A DNA stretch of 64,000 bases from positions 1 to 64,000 of the forward strand of contig CAKSBC010000013.1 in NCBI GenBank assembly GCA_934438085.1. The letters are read 5' to 3'. This document shows positions 25,658 to 34,443 of this stretch, one piece after another (within the stretch, counting starts at the first letter, position 1; every line of letters starts with the position of its first letter). Both the position numbers and the translations under genes were made by a program. This stretch comes from an uncultured Lachnospiraceae bacterium. Its GTDB lineage: Bacteria; Bacillota; Clostridia; Lachnospirales; Lachnospiraceae. The notes beneath the pieces were generated by a model, which was given only the letters and a program-made list of their open reading frames with translations, ran no database searches and was not told where the DNA came from.

Positions 25658-26551
25658 TCAGAATTCGATTACGCCATCTCTTACGACATTGTCGTTTGGC
25701 TCGAAAGTAACGTTTCTGTATGCTTCGATATCAAGCTCGGGCTGATCATCTGTCCAGTCAGAAACAATCTTACCTGTCTGCTTTATAAGGATATCATAGA
25801 GAATATCATAGGTAACTCCGTCATCACCTGTTTCAACTACTGTTGAATAAGGAAGGGTCTTATGATATGTAAGGTGGTTGCCCTTATACTCGAAATGATA
25901 TCCGCAGCGCATACGGCAGCCGTCAAGTCCCTTATAATTGAAGTAATGCTTGAGATTTCTGAGGATGTGATCATGCTCTTCCTCATAAAGATTCTCAGGA
26001 GTTGTCTCAGTATAGTCATAACGGAACTGAATCGGGATGTTGAACTCGCCGAAGCGATCTGCGTAGGCAGGAAGATTCTCAGTAGGGTATGTCTTATAAA
26101 GAACGCAGTTTACACGCTTTGGTGTAGCGATCTTTGCAATGATCTCATCCGGAGACTCTTCAACATACTTCTGCATATGTCTGGAAATGTTGAAGCATGT
26201 TATCTTGTTCTTGTTCTTCTCTGCAAATGCAAGCATCTCCTCAGCGGTGTAATTATGCATTACAGGGAAGGTAGTGTTGATGAAAACCTTGTGAGTTGTA
26301 GGAATGCAGTCAAGCATCACCTGAAGTGATTCAAGGTTTGCCATAGGCTCTCCGCCTGTGAATACAAAGTCGCATTTAGGAGTTATAGAGTCCATGATGC
26401 GGATGCTGTCACAGATTTTTTCAAGGCTGAAGCCTGTCATATCCGCATATTCCTGTTTATTGATGCAGAATGGGCAGTGATTGTTGCAGTCATACGGTAC
26501 AAATATCGTAACTGTAGCTCCGCCCTCTCGTGTTTTGTATGGGTTTGCCAT
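25658..26551 (-). CDS. radical SAM protein of unknown substrate
   Basis: The 297-residue protein has the radical SAM signature CNNHCPFC (CxxxCxxC) near residue 22, the GGEP motif (FVFTGGEPMANLESL), and TIM-barrel strands after it. A pair of later cysteines (GCRMRCGYHFEYKG) might hold an auxiliary cluster or substrate, but a full SPASM motif is not present. The tail (about 250-297) is acidic. No peptide precursor or partner gene lies nearby, so a modifying or anaerobic-activase role cannot be chosen. GGAGAA precedes the ATG. Confidence 0.82.
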   Translation of the reverse strand: MANPYKTREGGATVTIFVPYDCNNHCPFCINKQEYADMTGFSLEKICDSIRIMDSITPKCDFVFTGGEPMANLESLQVMLDCIPTTHKVFINTTFPVMHNYTAEEMLAFAEKNKNKITCFNISRHMQKYVEESPDEIIAKIATPKRVNCVLYKTYPTENLPAYADRFGEFNIPIQFRYDYTETTPENLYEEEHDHILRNLKHYFNYKGLDGCRMRCGYHFEYKGNHLTYHKTLPYSTVVETGDDGVTYDILYDILIKQTGKIVSDWTDDQPELDIEAYRNVTFEPNDNVVRDGVIEF

Positions 26552-26901
26552 AAGTTCTCCATTCGAAATTCCAGTTAGTTATATGCGGCAGTTCCCACTG
26601 CACACACTGAGTTTATTATAACACAACAATATTATTAATAAAGTTTTTTATTTGTATAGAAATATTTTATGAAATAAATGATTTACACCGACTTAATATT
26701 TGCCGTATTATTAAATAGCCGCGATATAAATTATCGCTTCTTATAATCACTTATGCTATATTATTAGACAGTAAAGACGGCAAATGCCGATTGGGCAGAT
26801 ATTTTTATGAGAATGCTGCCGAAAGCACAAATAATGATCTGAGATTATATCAATATACTGCGCATAATAAGCGCAGGTCATAAGCATCAGGAGGGAAAGC
26901 A
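26552..26901. other. intergenic region before pckA
   Basis: A 350-bp AT-rich gap between divergent genes. It holds several TATAAT-like hexamers (around 26750) but no pairing with a good -35, and a small GGCA/TGCC hairpin near 26780. Nothing else recognised. Confidence 0.4.
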
Positions 26902-28491
26902 ATGAATACCTATGGTCTTGAGAAATTAGGAATTACAGAGCCGAAGATCGTCTACAGAAACCTTGAGCCTGCAGTTCTTACAGAGAAGGCACTTGCAAGA
27001 GGCGAAGGACAGCTCACAGCAACAGGAGCGCTTGCAGTACTTACAGGTAAGTATACAGGACGTTCACCTAAGGATAAGTTTATCGTTGACAGCGAAGGCG
27101 TACATGACAAGATAGCATGGGGAAGCGTCAATGTTCCTACAACAAGAGGGACCTATCAGGCTATAAGAAAGGAAATGATCGAGTATCTGAACGGCAAGGA
27201 GGTCTACATCTTTGACGGCTTTGCAGGTGCAGATCAGAAGTATACAAGAAAGTTCCGTATTGTAAACGAGCTTGCTTCACAGAACCTTTTTATTCATCAG
27301 CTTCTTATCAGACCTACAAAGGAGCAGCTTGAAGCATTCGGAGATGCTGATTTCACTATCATTGCCGCACCTGGCTATAAGTGTGATCCTGAGAAATTCG
27401 GAATTAATTCTGAGGCGGCTATCATCATCGACTATGAGGCACATGAGGCTATCATCGCAGGAAGCCAGTATTCAGGTGAGATCAAGAAGACAGTATTCTC
27501 TGTAATGAACTATATTATGCCTGTAGAGGAAAATATTCTTCCTATGCACAGCTCTTCAAATATGGATCCCGAGACTCATGAGACAGCTGTGTTCTTCGGA
27601 CTTTCAGGAACAGGAAAGACAACTCTCTCAGCAGATCCTAAGCGTATGCTTATCGGAGATGACGAGCATTGCTGGACACCTGACGGAGTATTCAATATCG
27701 AAGGCGGCTGCTATGCTAAGTGTATAGATCTTAAGGAAGAAAATGAGCCTGAGATATTCAGAGCTATCAAGTTCGGTTCACTTTGTGAAAATGTTATAAT
27801 CGATCCTGAGACAAGAATTCCTGATTATTCAGATAAGAGCATAACAGAGAATACAAGAGTAGGATATCCTGTAGACTATATACCTAATGCACAGATCCCG
27901 GGAGTAGGCGGTATTCCTAAGGTAGTAATATTCCTTACTGCAGATGCATTCGGAGTACTTCCTCCGATCTCGAAGCTTTCAAGAGAAGCTGCTATGTACC
28001 ATTTTGTTACAGGCTTCACATCCAAGCTTGCCGGAACTGAGAGAGGCATAACAGAGCCGCAGCCTACATTCTCAACACTCTTCGGAGAGCCATTCATGCC
28101 GCTTGATGCTTCTGTTTATGCAAATATGCTCGGAGAGCGTATCGATAAGTACGGCACAAAGGTTTATCTTGTAAACACAGGCTGGACCGGAGGCCCTTAC
28201 GGAACCGGTTCAAGAATGAAGCTTAAATATACAAGAGCTATGGTTACTGCAGCACTTAACGGAGAGCTTGAGAAGGTTGAGTATAAGCATGACGATCGTT
28301 TCAACCTTGAGATTCCTGTAAGCTGTCCTGAAGTTCCTTCGGAGATCCTTGATCCTAAGGAAACATGGGCTGATAAGGCTGCATATGATGAGCAGGCAAA
28401 GAAGCTTGCGAAGATGTTCAGCGATAACTTCTCAAAGAAGTATCCTCACATGCCTGCAAACATTGCAGGAGCAGGCCCTAAGGCTGACTGA
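26902..28491 (+). CDS. pckA: phosphoenolpyruvate carboxykinase (ATP)
   Basis: This enzyme interconverts oxaloacetate + ATP and PEP + CO2 + ADP; in gut anaerobes it often runs in the CO2-fixing direction. At 529 residues it is of normal length, with the P-loop GLSGTGKTTLS (about 233-243), the metal site around LIGDDEHCW, the substrate loop GRSPKDKFIV, and the adenine region NTRVGYPVDYI. AGGAGGG lies before the ATG, and a terminator follows, so it is monocistronic. With ppdK and pfp in the same window it forms a PPi/PEP node. Confidence 0.96.
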   Translation: MNTYGLEKLGITEPKIVYRNLEPAVLTEKALARGEGQLTATGALAVLTGKYTGRSPKDKFIVDSEGVHDKIAWGSVNVPTTRGTYQAIRKEMIEYLNGKEVYIFDGFAGADQKYTRKFRIVNELASQNLFIHQLLIRPTKEQLEAFGDADFTIIAAPGYKCDPEKFGINSEAAIIIDYEAHEAIIAGSQYSGEIKKTVFSVMNYIMPVEENILPMHSSSNMDPETHETAVFFGLSGTGKTTLSADPKRMLIGDDEHCWTPDGVFNIEGGCYAKCIDLKEENEPEIFRAIKFGSLCENVIIDPETRIPDYSDKSITENTRVGYPVDYIPNAQIPGVGGIPKVVIFLTADAFGVLPPISKLSREAAMYHFVTGFTSKLAGTERGITEPQPTFSTLFGEPFMPLDASVYANMLGERIDKYGTKVYLVNTGWTGGPYGTGSRMKLKYTRAMVTAALNGELEKVEYKHDDRFNLEIPVSCPEVPSEILDPKETWADKAAYDEQAKKLAKMFSDNFSKKYPHMPANIAGAGPKAD

Positions 28492-28595
28492 CAGATAGGA
28501 ATGGAAACTTAGGCTTAATAATGCAGATTATTTTAAGAAGCCAAAGTCTCTTTCTACATCAAAGTAAAAAAATATACTATGTAATATTTATAAAA

Positions 28596-28629
28596 CTGCC
28601 GTATCATATAAATGGTGCGGCAGCTTTTT
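28596..28629 (+). terminator. pckA terminator
   Basis: CTGCCG (28596-28601) / CGGCAG (28618-28623) followed by CTTTTT. Confidence 0.75.
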
Positions 28630-28635
28630 AATAGT

Positions 28636-28665
28636 TTTACAAATCATATACAAAAATAATATAAT
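28636..28665 (+). promoter_or_regulatory. candidate promoter for the VTT-prmA-nnrD run
   Basis: TTTACA (28636-28641), 18 bases, TATAAT (28660-28665), about 53 bases before ATG 28719. Confidence 0.5.
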
Positions 28666-28718
28666 GATGATACCGGGGACAAAAAATCCAATTTTCCTTT
28701 GCAAGCCTGCTTTCTTAG

Positions 28719-29486
28719 ATGCAAAGCACGCAGCAGGAGCTTATAAATAAGTATAAGGAAGGACAGGTGAGTACACTGTCGGAAAATGAAAGAAAAGTCA
28801 GCAGTGATAATAAGCTGAAAAAGGATGATACTATACTGCTGATATTAAAGATATGTATTGCCTTAATTTGGGCGGCAATAGTGATATTCTGCTTTATACA
28901 CAGAAATGACATTTCTCTTGCAGAAATACTGAGCTTTGAGCCTAAAAACAAGCTTATGGCTGCATTTATATTAATTGCTATGTTTGGGATAAAAAGCCTC
29001 AGTATAGTAATATATAACGGAATCCTTTATGCGGCAGCAGGCATAATGTTTCCGCTTCCTGTAGCGGTACTTGTAAATATAATCGGTACAGCAGTCATGG
29101 TGTCTTTGCCGTATGTTATCGGCAGGTTTATCGGAACCTCTGCCGTGGAGCGGATAGTCTCAAAATATCCTAAGGCACAGCAGGTCAAGGAGCTTCGTGC
29201 GGAAAATGATTTCATGTTTACATTTCTCACGAGAGTTGTCGGCGGATTTCTTCCGTGCGATATAGTCAGTATGTATATGGGTGCTATAGCTGTTTCATAC
29301 AGAAAATACCTTTCGGGCTGTATCCTGGGAATGCTGCCGACTACCATACTTTTGCCTATAATAGGTATGAATATAAAGGATCCGAAATCGCCGGCATTTA
29401 TAATAGCGATAATTGTACAGCTGATGTGGATGGGCGCATCGGTAGTCATTTACAGAATATATAAGAAAAAGAAAAATCGGAGATAA
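28719..29486 (+). CDS. TVP38/TMEM64 (VTT domain) membrane protein
   Basis: The 255-residue protein has a soluble, charged N-terminus (1-38), one helix, then a VTT/SNARE-associated domain (about 95-220) with the motifs GILYAAAGIMFPLP, PYVIGRFIGTSAVERIV, FTFLTRVVGGFLPCDIVSMYMG and SCILGMLPTTIL. Related DedA/TMEM64 proteins act in lipid scrambling or membrane homeostasis. No clear ribosome site precedes ATG 28719. The gene is followed after 4 bp by prmA. Confidence 0.85.
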   Translation: MQSTQQELINKYKEGQVSTLSENERKVSSDNKLKKDDTILLILKICIALIWAAIVIFCFIHRNDISLAEILSFEPKNKLMAAFILIAMFGIKSLSIVIYNGILYAAAGIMFPLPVAVLVNIIGTAVMVSLPYVIGRFIGTSAVERIVSKYPKAQQVKELRAENDFMFTFLTRVVGGFLPCDIVSMYMGAIAVSYRKYLSGCILGMLPTTILLPIIGMNIKDPKSPAFIIAIIVQLMWMGASVVIYRIYKKKKNRR

Positions 29487-29490
29487 AGAT

Positions 29491-30690
29491 ATGAAGTGGA
29501 AGAAATTTACTGTACACACAACTACCGAGGCTGAGGATCTTGTCAGCATGATGCTTATGGAGTGCGGAGTAGAGGGCGTTCAGATCGAGGACAATGTGCC
29601 GCTTTCGGATGCTGATACAAAGGGCATGTTTATAGATATACTTCCGGAGCTTGCACCGGATGACGGAACATCAAGACTCAGCTTTTTCCTGCATATGGAA
29701 GATGATGAGAGTAAAGAAGCTGAAAATGACAACAAAACAGCAGCTTCGACAGCCGGCATAGCTTCTGTCGGAGAGACCGGAGAGGACAATTCATATACCA
29801 TTTCAGACAGGATCTGGAAGCAGGAAGAAATAGACGAGCTTTTGGAAAATGTCAGGGAGCAGCTTGATGAGATGCGTGCCTATGCCAATATAGGAGAAGG
29901 GCGCATTGAGGAAGGTGTAACAGAGGATACTGACTGGAGAGATAACTGGAAGAAGTATTTTAAGCCTATACAGGCAGGAAGCTTTCTTATAAAGCCTACA
30001 TGGGAAGAAATACCTGAGGACTGCTTAAAGGGCATTGGTGACGGAAGCATTAAGCTTATTGAGATAGATCCAGGCACAGCTTTTGGCACAGGTTCTCATG
30101 AAACTACACAGCTTTGCTTAAAGTCTGTTGAAAAATATGTTAAGCCGGGGGATACAGTCCTTGATATAGGAACAGGAAGCGGTATTTTAGGCATTGCGGC
30201 ACTGAAAGAGGGGGCTGCAATGGTGACGGCAACAGAACTTGATGAGCAGTGTGAGCCTTCGATACATGATAACTGCGGCTTTAATAACATCAGTAAGGAT
30301 GAGTTTGAGCTTTATATAGGAAATGTTATAGGCGATGACGAGACCATAGCAAAGATACATAACAGACTTGAGGCATTCAAAAAGGAAAATGCTTCATCGG
30401 CCTTTGAAAATGCAGAAAAAGAAGTAGGAACGGACATTGCTTCAAAGGAAGCCCCGGCTAAGGGCTATGATATAGTCATTGCCAATATCCTTGCACCTGT
30501 TATCTGTATGCTTGCAGGTAAGGGTGTTGTCGACAGCTTTATCAGAAAGGACGGAATTTTTATTACCTCAGGTATCATTGACGAAAAGCTTGAGGATGTT
30601 AAGCAGGCATTTGCTGAGAATGATGCTTGGAAGATCCTTACGATAAATACTCAGGGCGAATGGTGCTCTGTAGTTGCGAAGAGAGTTTGA
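29491..30690 (+). CDS. prmA: ribosomal protein L11 methyltransferase, with insertions
   Basis: PrmA trimethylates ribosomal protein L11 using SAM. The N-terminal substrate-recognition part (VHTTTEAEDLVSMML, DWRDNWKKYFKP) and the SAM motifs (FGTGSHETTQLCL, VLDIGTGSGILGIAA, VIANILAPVI) are clear. At 399 residues it is about 80 longer than usual: one low-complexity acidic insert lies at about 75-110, and another at about 287-325 (between GNVIGDDE and YDIVIANIL). Both are hydrophilic and fall between domain elements, so the fold should survive. Confidence 0.92.
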   Translation: MKWKKFTVHTTTEAEDLVSMMLMECGVEGVQIEDNVPLSDADTKGMFIDILPELAPDDGTSRLSFFLHMEDDESKEAENDNKTAASTAGIASVGETGEDNSYTISDRIWKQEEIDELLENVREQLDEMRAYANIGEGRIEEGVTEDTDWRDNWKKYFKPIQAGSFLIKPTWEEIPEDCLKGIGDGSIKLIEIDPGTAFGTGSHETTQLCLKSVEKYVKPGDTVLDIGTGSGILGIAALKEGAAMVTATELDEQCEPSIHDNCGFNNISKDEFELYIGNVIGDDETIAKIHNRLEAFKKENASSAFENAEKEVGTDIASKEAPAKGYDIVIANILAPVICMLAGKGVVDSFIRKDGIFITSGIIDEKLEDVKQAFAENDAWKILTINTQGEWCSVVAKRV

Positions 30691-30730
30691 ATAATAAATA
30701 AGTCTGACAAAATACAAGCTTTATAAAACT

Positions 30731-31852
30731 ATGGACAGTATGTCATTTGGAAAAATAAATAGTCTGAATATCCCGGAAGGCTCATGCATTATAGTTAAGG
30801 AGCCTGAGAAAGTGATGAAAGAGCTTTTTATTCGTCACAAACAAAAGCTTAGTGTAAGGGAGCCGGATTCCAATAAGGGCACATACGGTAAACTTCTGAT
30901 TATAGCCGGCAGCAGCGGAATGGCAGGTGCCGCATATATTTCAGGTCTTGCAGCCTTCAGAAGCGGAATAGGAATGGTGAAATATTTTGCACCTGAAGCA
31001 AATCGCATTATACTGCAGACACTGCTCCCCGAGGCGATGTATGCAAGCTGTGAGGGAAAAGAGCTTTCGGATGAGCTTGATTGGGCAGACTATGTTATTG
31101 TCGGCCCAGGCTTATCAAAGGATGAAGCGGCTAAAGCTATGGTTGCAGAACTGTTCAGGGCAGATGTCGTATCAAGGCTTCATAAGAAGAAGCTTGTAGT
31201 TATAGATGCGGATGCGCTGAATATCATAGCAGAAGAAGGATATGATATGAGGCTGCTTTCAGGAGTCGGAACTATTGAAGAAGGCGGGACAAAAACATTT
31301 TCCAACATAGTAATAACTCCACATATGATGGAAATGCTGAGACTTATAAAAGGTGCGCCGTCGGATATTACAAATAAGAGCATTTCATTTGCAGATAGCA
31401 ATATTGCGGGCGCTGACAGCAAGGATCAGGTTAATGCTGATGCCGGAGAGATAAATTCACTTAAGGTGATCAACAGTATTCCGGAGCTTAAAGTAAATGC
31501 GATAAAGGCAGCAGCCGTATTTGCTGATTATATGGGAATAAATGTAATATTGAAGGATCACGAGACTGTAATAGCTGATAAGGATGGTCGTGTTATTAAG
31601 CTGAGCCAGGGATCCGGAGCATTGGCAAAGGCAGGAAGCGGAGATGCTCTTTGCGGTTTTATAGCCGGAATTAGTGCAGTGCTTAAGGGAAATCTTACGG
31701 ATGCGCTGCCTATAGCTGTGTATCTGCATGGTACTGCAGGCCGACTTGCGGCAGAGGAAAAAGGCGAGCACAGTATAATTGCAAGAGACATAAGCGAAAA
31801 TGCCGGAAGGGCTTTAATCAGGTGCCTTGACAAGGCAGAAGAAGCACGTTGA
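30731..31852 (+). CDS. nnrD: ADP-dependent (S)-NAD(P)H-hydrate dehydratase
   Basis: This ribokinase-like repair enzyme converts damaged NAD(P)H hydrate back to NAD(P)H. GKLLIIAGSSGMAGAAYISG starts the fold; VVIDADALNII, FSNIVITPHMMEM and the nucleotide/anion site GSGALAKAGSGDALCGFIAG are intact. The NnrE epimerase half that is often fused is missing. At 373 residues it is longer than single-domain NnrD (about 280), having about 50 extra N-terminal residues and a 35-residue polar insert near 220-255. 40 bp from prmA on the same strand. Confidence 0.9.
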   Translation: MDSMSFGKINSLNIPEGSCIIVKEPEKVMKELFIRHKQKLSVREPDSNKGTYGKLLIIAGSSGMAGAAYISGLAAFRSGIGMVKYFAPEANRIILQTLLPEAMYASCEGKELSDELDWADYVIVGPGLSKDEAAKAMVAELFRADVVSRLHKKKLVVIDADALNIIAEEGYDMRLLSGVGTIEEGGTKTFSNIVITPHMMEMLRLIKGAPSDITNKSISFADSNIAGADSKDQVNADAGEINSLKVINSIPELKVNAIKAAAVFADYMGINVILKDHETVIADKDGRVIKLSQGSGALAKAGSGDALCGFIAGISAVLKGNLTDALPIAVYLHGTAGRLAAEEKGEHSIIARDISENAGRALIRCLDKAEEAR

Positions 31853-31866
31853 GTATGTTTTAAATT

Positions 31867-31893
31867 AAAACCTACCAAAATCAAAGGTTTTTA
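31867..31893 (+). terminator. weak terminator after nnrD
   Basis: AAAACCT/AGGTTTT 7-bp stem ending in five T. Low GC, so the strength is doubtful. Confidence 0.4.
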
Positions 31894-32009
31894 TACTCTT
31901 TATCTTGCTAAATTCATAAAGCGGTTGTATATTTATGTCTTAAGCGGCTTATGAACGGGCAGGATCCGTCAAATCATTATCCCGCCGCATGTTATAAAAA
32001 GGAGGAAGT

Positions 32010-33092
32010 ATGAGCAGAGTTTTTAACTTCAGCGCAGGACCGGCATGTATGCCTGAGTCGGTTCTTAAAGAGATACAGAGTGAAATGTTGGAGTACGGCA
32101 CCTCAGGAATGAGTGTCATGGAGATGAGCCATCGATCTAAAGACTTTGAAGACATCCTCCATACAACAGAGAATACTCTCAGAGATATAGTGGCGATACC
32201 TGATAACTATAAGGTGCTTTTTGTACAGGGAGGAGCATCACAGCAGTTTGCTGCCGTTCCGATGAACCTTATGAAGAATAAGACAGCCGATTATATCAAT
32301 ACAGGAGTCTGGACAAAGAAGGCCATCAAGGAAGCAAAGATGTACGGAAATGTTAATGTTATCGCTTCCTCAGAGGATGAGACATTTACATATATACCTG
32401 ATCTTGACGATCTTAAGATATCTGACGATGCTGACTATGTATACATTTGTCAGAATAACACCATATACGGAACCAGATATCCGAAGCTTCCTGACACAAA
32501 GGGTAAGGCGCTGGTATCTGATGTTTCATCCATGTTCGTTTCTGAGCCTCTGGATGTCAATAAATACGGAGTCATCTATGCAGGAGTGCAGAAGAATGCA
32601 GGCCCTGCCGGACTTGTAACAGTGATCGTAAGAGAAGATCTTATCACGGATGATGTGCTTCCGGGAACACCTACAATGCTTAAATGGAAGACTCAGGCTG
32701 ACAATGATTCAATGTATAATACACCTAATACCTGGGGAATATATACCTGCGGCAAGGTATTTAAATGGATTAAGGATATGGGCGGCTTAGAGGTCATGAA
32801 GGCCAAGAATGAAAAGAAGGCCGCATTATTATATGATTATCTTGATAATTCCAAGCTGTTTAAGGGTACTGTAAGAAAGGATTCGCGTTCTCTTATGAAC
32901 GTACCGTTCGTTACGGGAAATGATGAGCTTGATAAGGCGTTCATTGCTGAATGCTCAGAAAAGGGCATTAAGAATATCAAGGGACACAGAACAGTCGGCG
33001 GTATGAGAGCATCTATCTACAATGCCATGCCTTATGAGGGTGTTCAGGCTCTTGTGGATGAGATGGAGCGTTTTGAAAAGAGTCACAGCTGA
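32010..33092 (+). CDS. serC: phosphoserine aminotransferase
   Basis: SerC transaminates 3-phosphohydroxypyruvate to phosphoserine with glutamate. The 360-residue PLP enzyme has VFNFSAGPACMPESVL, the pyridoxal lysine in AGVQKNAGPAG (Lys near 196), and the C-terminal HRTVGGMRASIYNAMP. AAAGGAGG precedes the ATG. serA follows after 160 bp; the final phosphatase is not in the window. Confidence 0.95.
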   Translation: MSRVFNFSAGPACMPESVLKEIQSEMLEYGTSGMSVMEMSHRSKDFEDILHTTENTLRDIVAIPDNYKVLFVQGGASQQFAAVPMNLMKNKTADYINTGVWTKKAIKEAKMYGNVNVIASSEDETFTYIPDLDDLKISDDADYVYICQNNTIYGTRYPKLPDTKGKALVSDVSSMFVSEPLDVNKYGVIYAGVQKNAGPAGLVTVIVREDLITDDVLPGTPTMLKWKTQADNDSMYNTPNTWGIYTCGKVFKWIKDMGGLEVMKAKNEKKAALLYDYLDNSKLFKGTVRKDSRSLMNVPFVTGNDELDKAFIAECSEKGIKNIKGHRTVGGMRASIYNAMPYEGVQALVDEMERFEKSHS

Positions 33093-33252
33093 TAAGTACA
33101 GCCTTAGCTTTAGCTTAAGCTGCTAAACAGCCGATATAGACGGACTGAGAAAAAGATCAGGATAACAAATAATTATATATTTAAAAAATTACAGAATATT
33201 AAAAGGATGGTGACACGGCAGTATATAAATTGCCGGATAACGATACAGAAAG

Positions 33253-34422
33253 ATGAAGAATAGAAAAATACTTTTATTAAATAACATAAGCGATCACGGA
33301 CTCAGAGAATTCAGAGACGGATATTCGACTACAGATAAGATGGAAGAGGCTCACGGAGCGCTTGTAAGAAGCGCCGAGATGAAGGACATGAAGTTTGCTC
33401 CTTCTTTAAGAGCCATTGCCAGAGCAGGTGTTGGTGTAAATAACATTCCGCTTGACCGCTGTGCAGAAGAGGGAATAGTTGTTCTTAATACGCCGGGCGC
33501 TAATGCCAATGCAGTAAAGGAAATGGTTCTTGCAGGTCTTATGCTTGCTTCCAGAGACATTGTCGGCGGTATTGAGTGGGTAAAGGCCAATGCTAATGAC
33601 GAAGACATCGCAAAGGATGCAGAGAAGGCAAAGAAGGCATTCTCAGGTCATGAGGTCATCGGAAAGAAGATCGGTGTTATAGGCTTAGGTGCTATTGGTG
33701 TAGTAGTGGCAAATATGTGCGCTTACCTTGGCATGGAGGTATACGGCTATGATCCTTATATCTCTGTCGGATCTGCATGGAGACTTAAGAGAGAGGTTAA
33801 GCACGAGGAGTATATCGACGATCTTTTTGAAAAGTGTGATTACATAACTGTTCATGTGCCTGCAACAGAATCCAGCAGAGACATGCTTAATAAGCTTTCC
33901 TTTGCAAAGATGAAGGACGGAGTAAGAATACTTAACTTCTCCAGAGGCTTTGTTGTAAACGAAGACGATATAACAGAGGCATTAAGAAGCGGCAAGGTAG
34001 CAAAATATGTTACCGATTTCCCAACACCAAAGTCTGTTATTATGCCGAATACGGTCGTTACTCCGCACCTCGGAGCATCTACGGAGGAGTCTGAGGATAA
34101 CTGTGCAAAGATGGCTGTAGAACAGCTTCAGGATTATCTTGATAACGGAAACATTCATCATTCAGTGAATTATCCTGACATTGATGCAGGAATCTGCAAG
34201 GTGGAGTCACGAATCGCATGCCTTCACAAGAATACACCGGGTATGCTCGGTAAGCTTACAGCTATAATGGGAGATGCCAATATTAATATTGCGAACATGC
34301 AGAATGCAAGCCGTGACAAATATGCTTATACCCTTATGGATATAGATACAAGGATCACGGATGCTGCACTTAACAGGATCAGAGCTATTGAAGGAATGCT
34401 CAGAGTTCGTATAGTTAAATAA
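33253..34422 (+). CDS. serA: D-3-phosphoglycerate dehydrogenase
   Basis: SerA oxidises 3-phosphoglycerate with NAD+, the first step of serine synthesis. Seen are the Rossmann motif GKKIGVIGLGAIGVVVA, the catalytic Arg in ILNFSRGFVVNEDD, Glu in the DFPTPKSV region, and His in TPHLGASTEESE. A C-terminal ACT domain (about 320-389) probably mediates serine feedback. No strong ribosome site lies directly before the ATG: a purine-rich AAAAGGATGGTGA sits about 45 bases upstream, separated by a CGGCA/TGCCG hairpin. Confidence 0.94.
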   Translation: MKNRKILLLNNISDHGLREFRDGYSTTDKMEEAHGALVRSAEMKDMKFAPSLRAIARAGVGVNNIPLDRCAEEGIVVLNTPGANANAVKEMVLAGLMLASRDIVGGIEWVKANANDEDIAKDAEKAKKAFSGHEVIGKKIGVIGLGAIGVVVANMCAYLGMEVYGYDPYISVGSAWRLKREVKHEEYIDDLFEKCDYITVHVPATESSRDMLNKLSFAKMKDGVRILNFSRGFVVNEDDITEALRSGKVAKYVTDFPTPKSVIMPNTVVTPHLGASTEESEDNCAKMAVEQLQDYLDNGNIHHSVNYPDIDAGICKVESRIACLHKNTPGMLGKLTAIMGDANINIANMQNASRDKYAYTLMDIDTRITDAALNRIRAIEGMLRVRIVK

Positions 34423-34443
34423 TGAAATTTATAAGAGGGTAAA

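Noticed and set aside
25435..25710. Possible 91-residue gene between purF and the radical SAM gene
   Set aside because: It runs through two perfect terminators and into the opposite gene; composition reflects the hairpins and T-runs.
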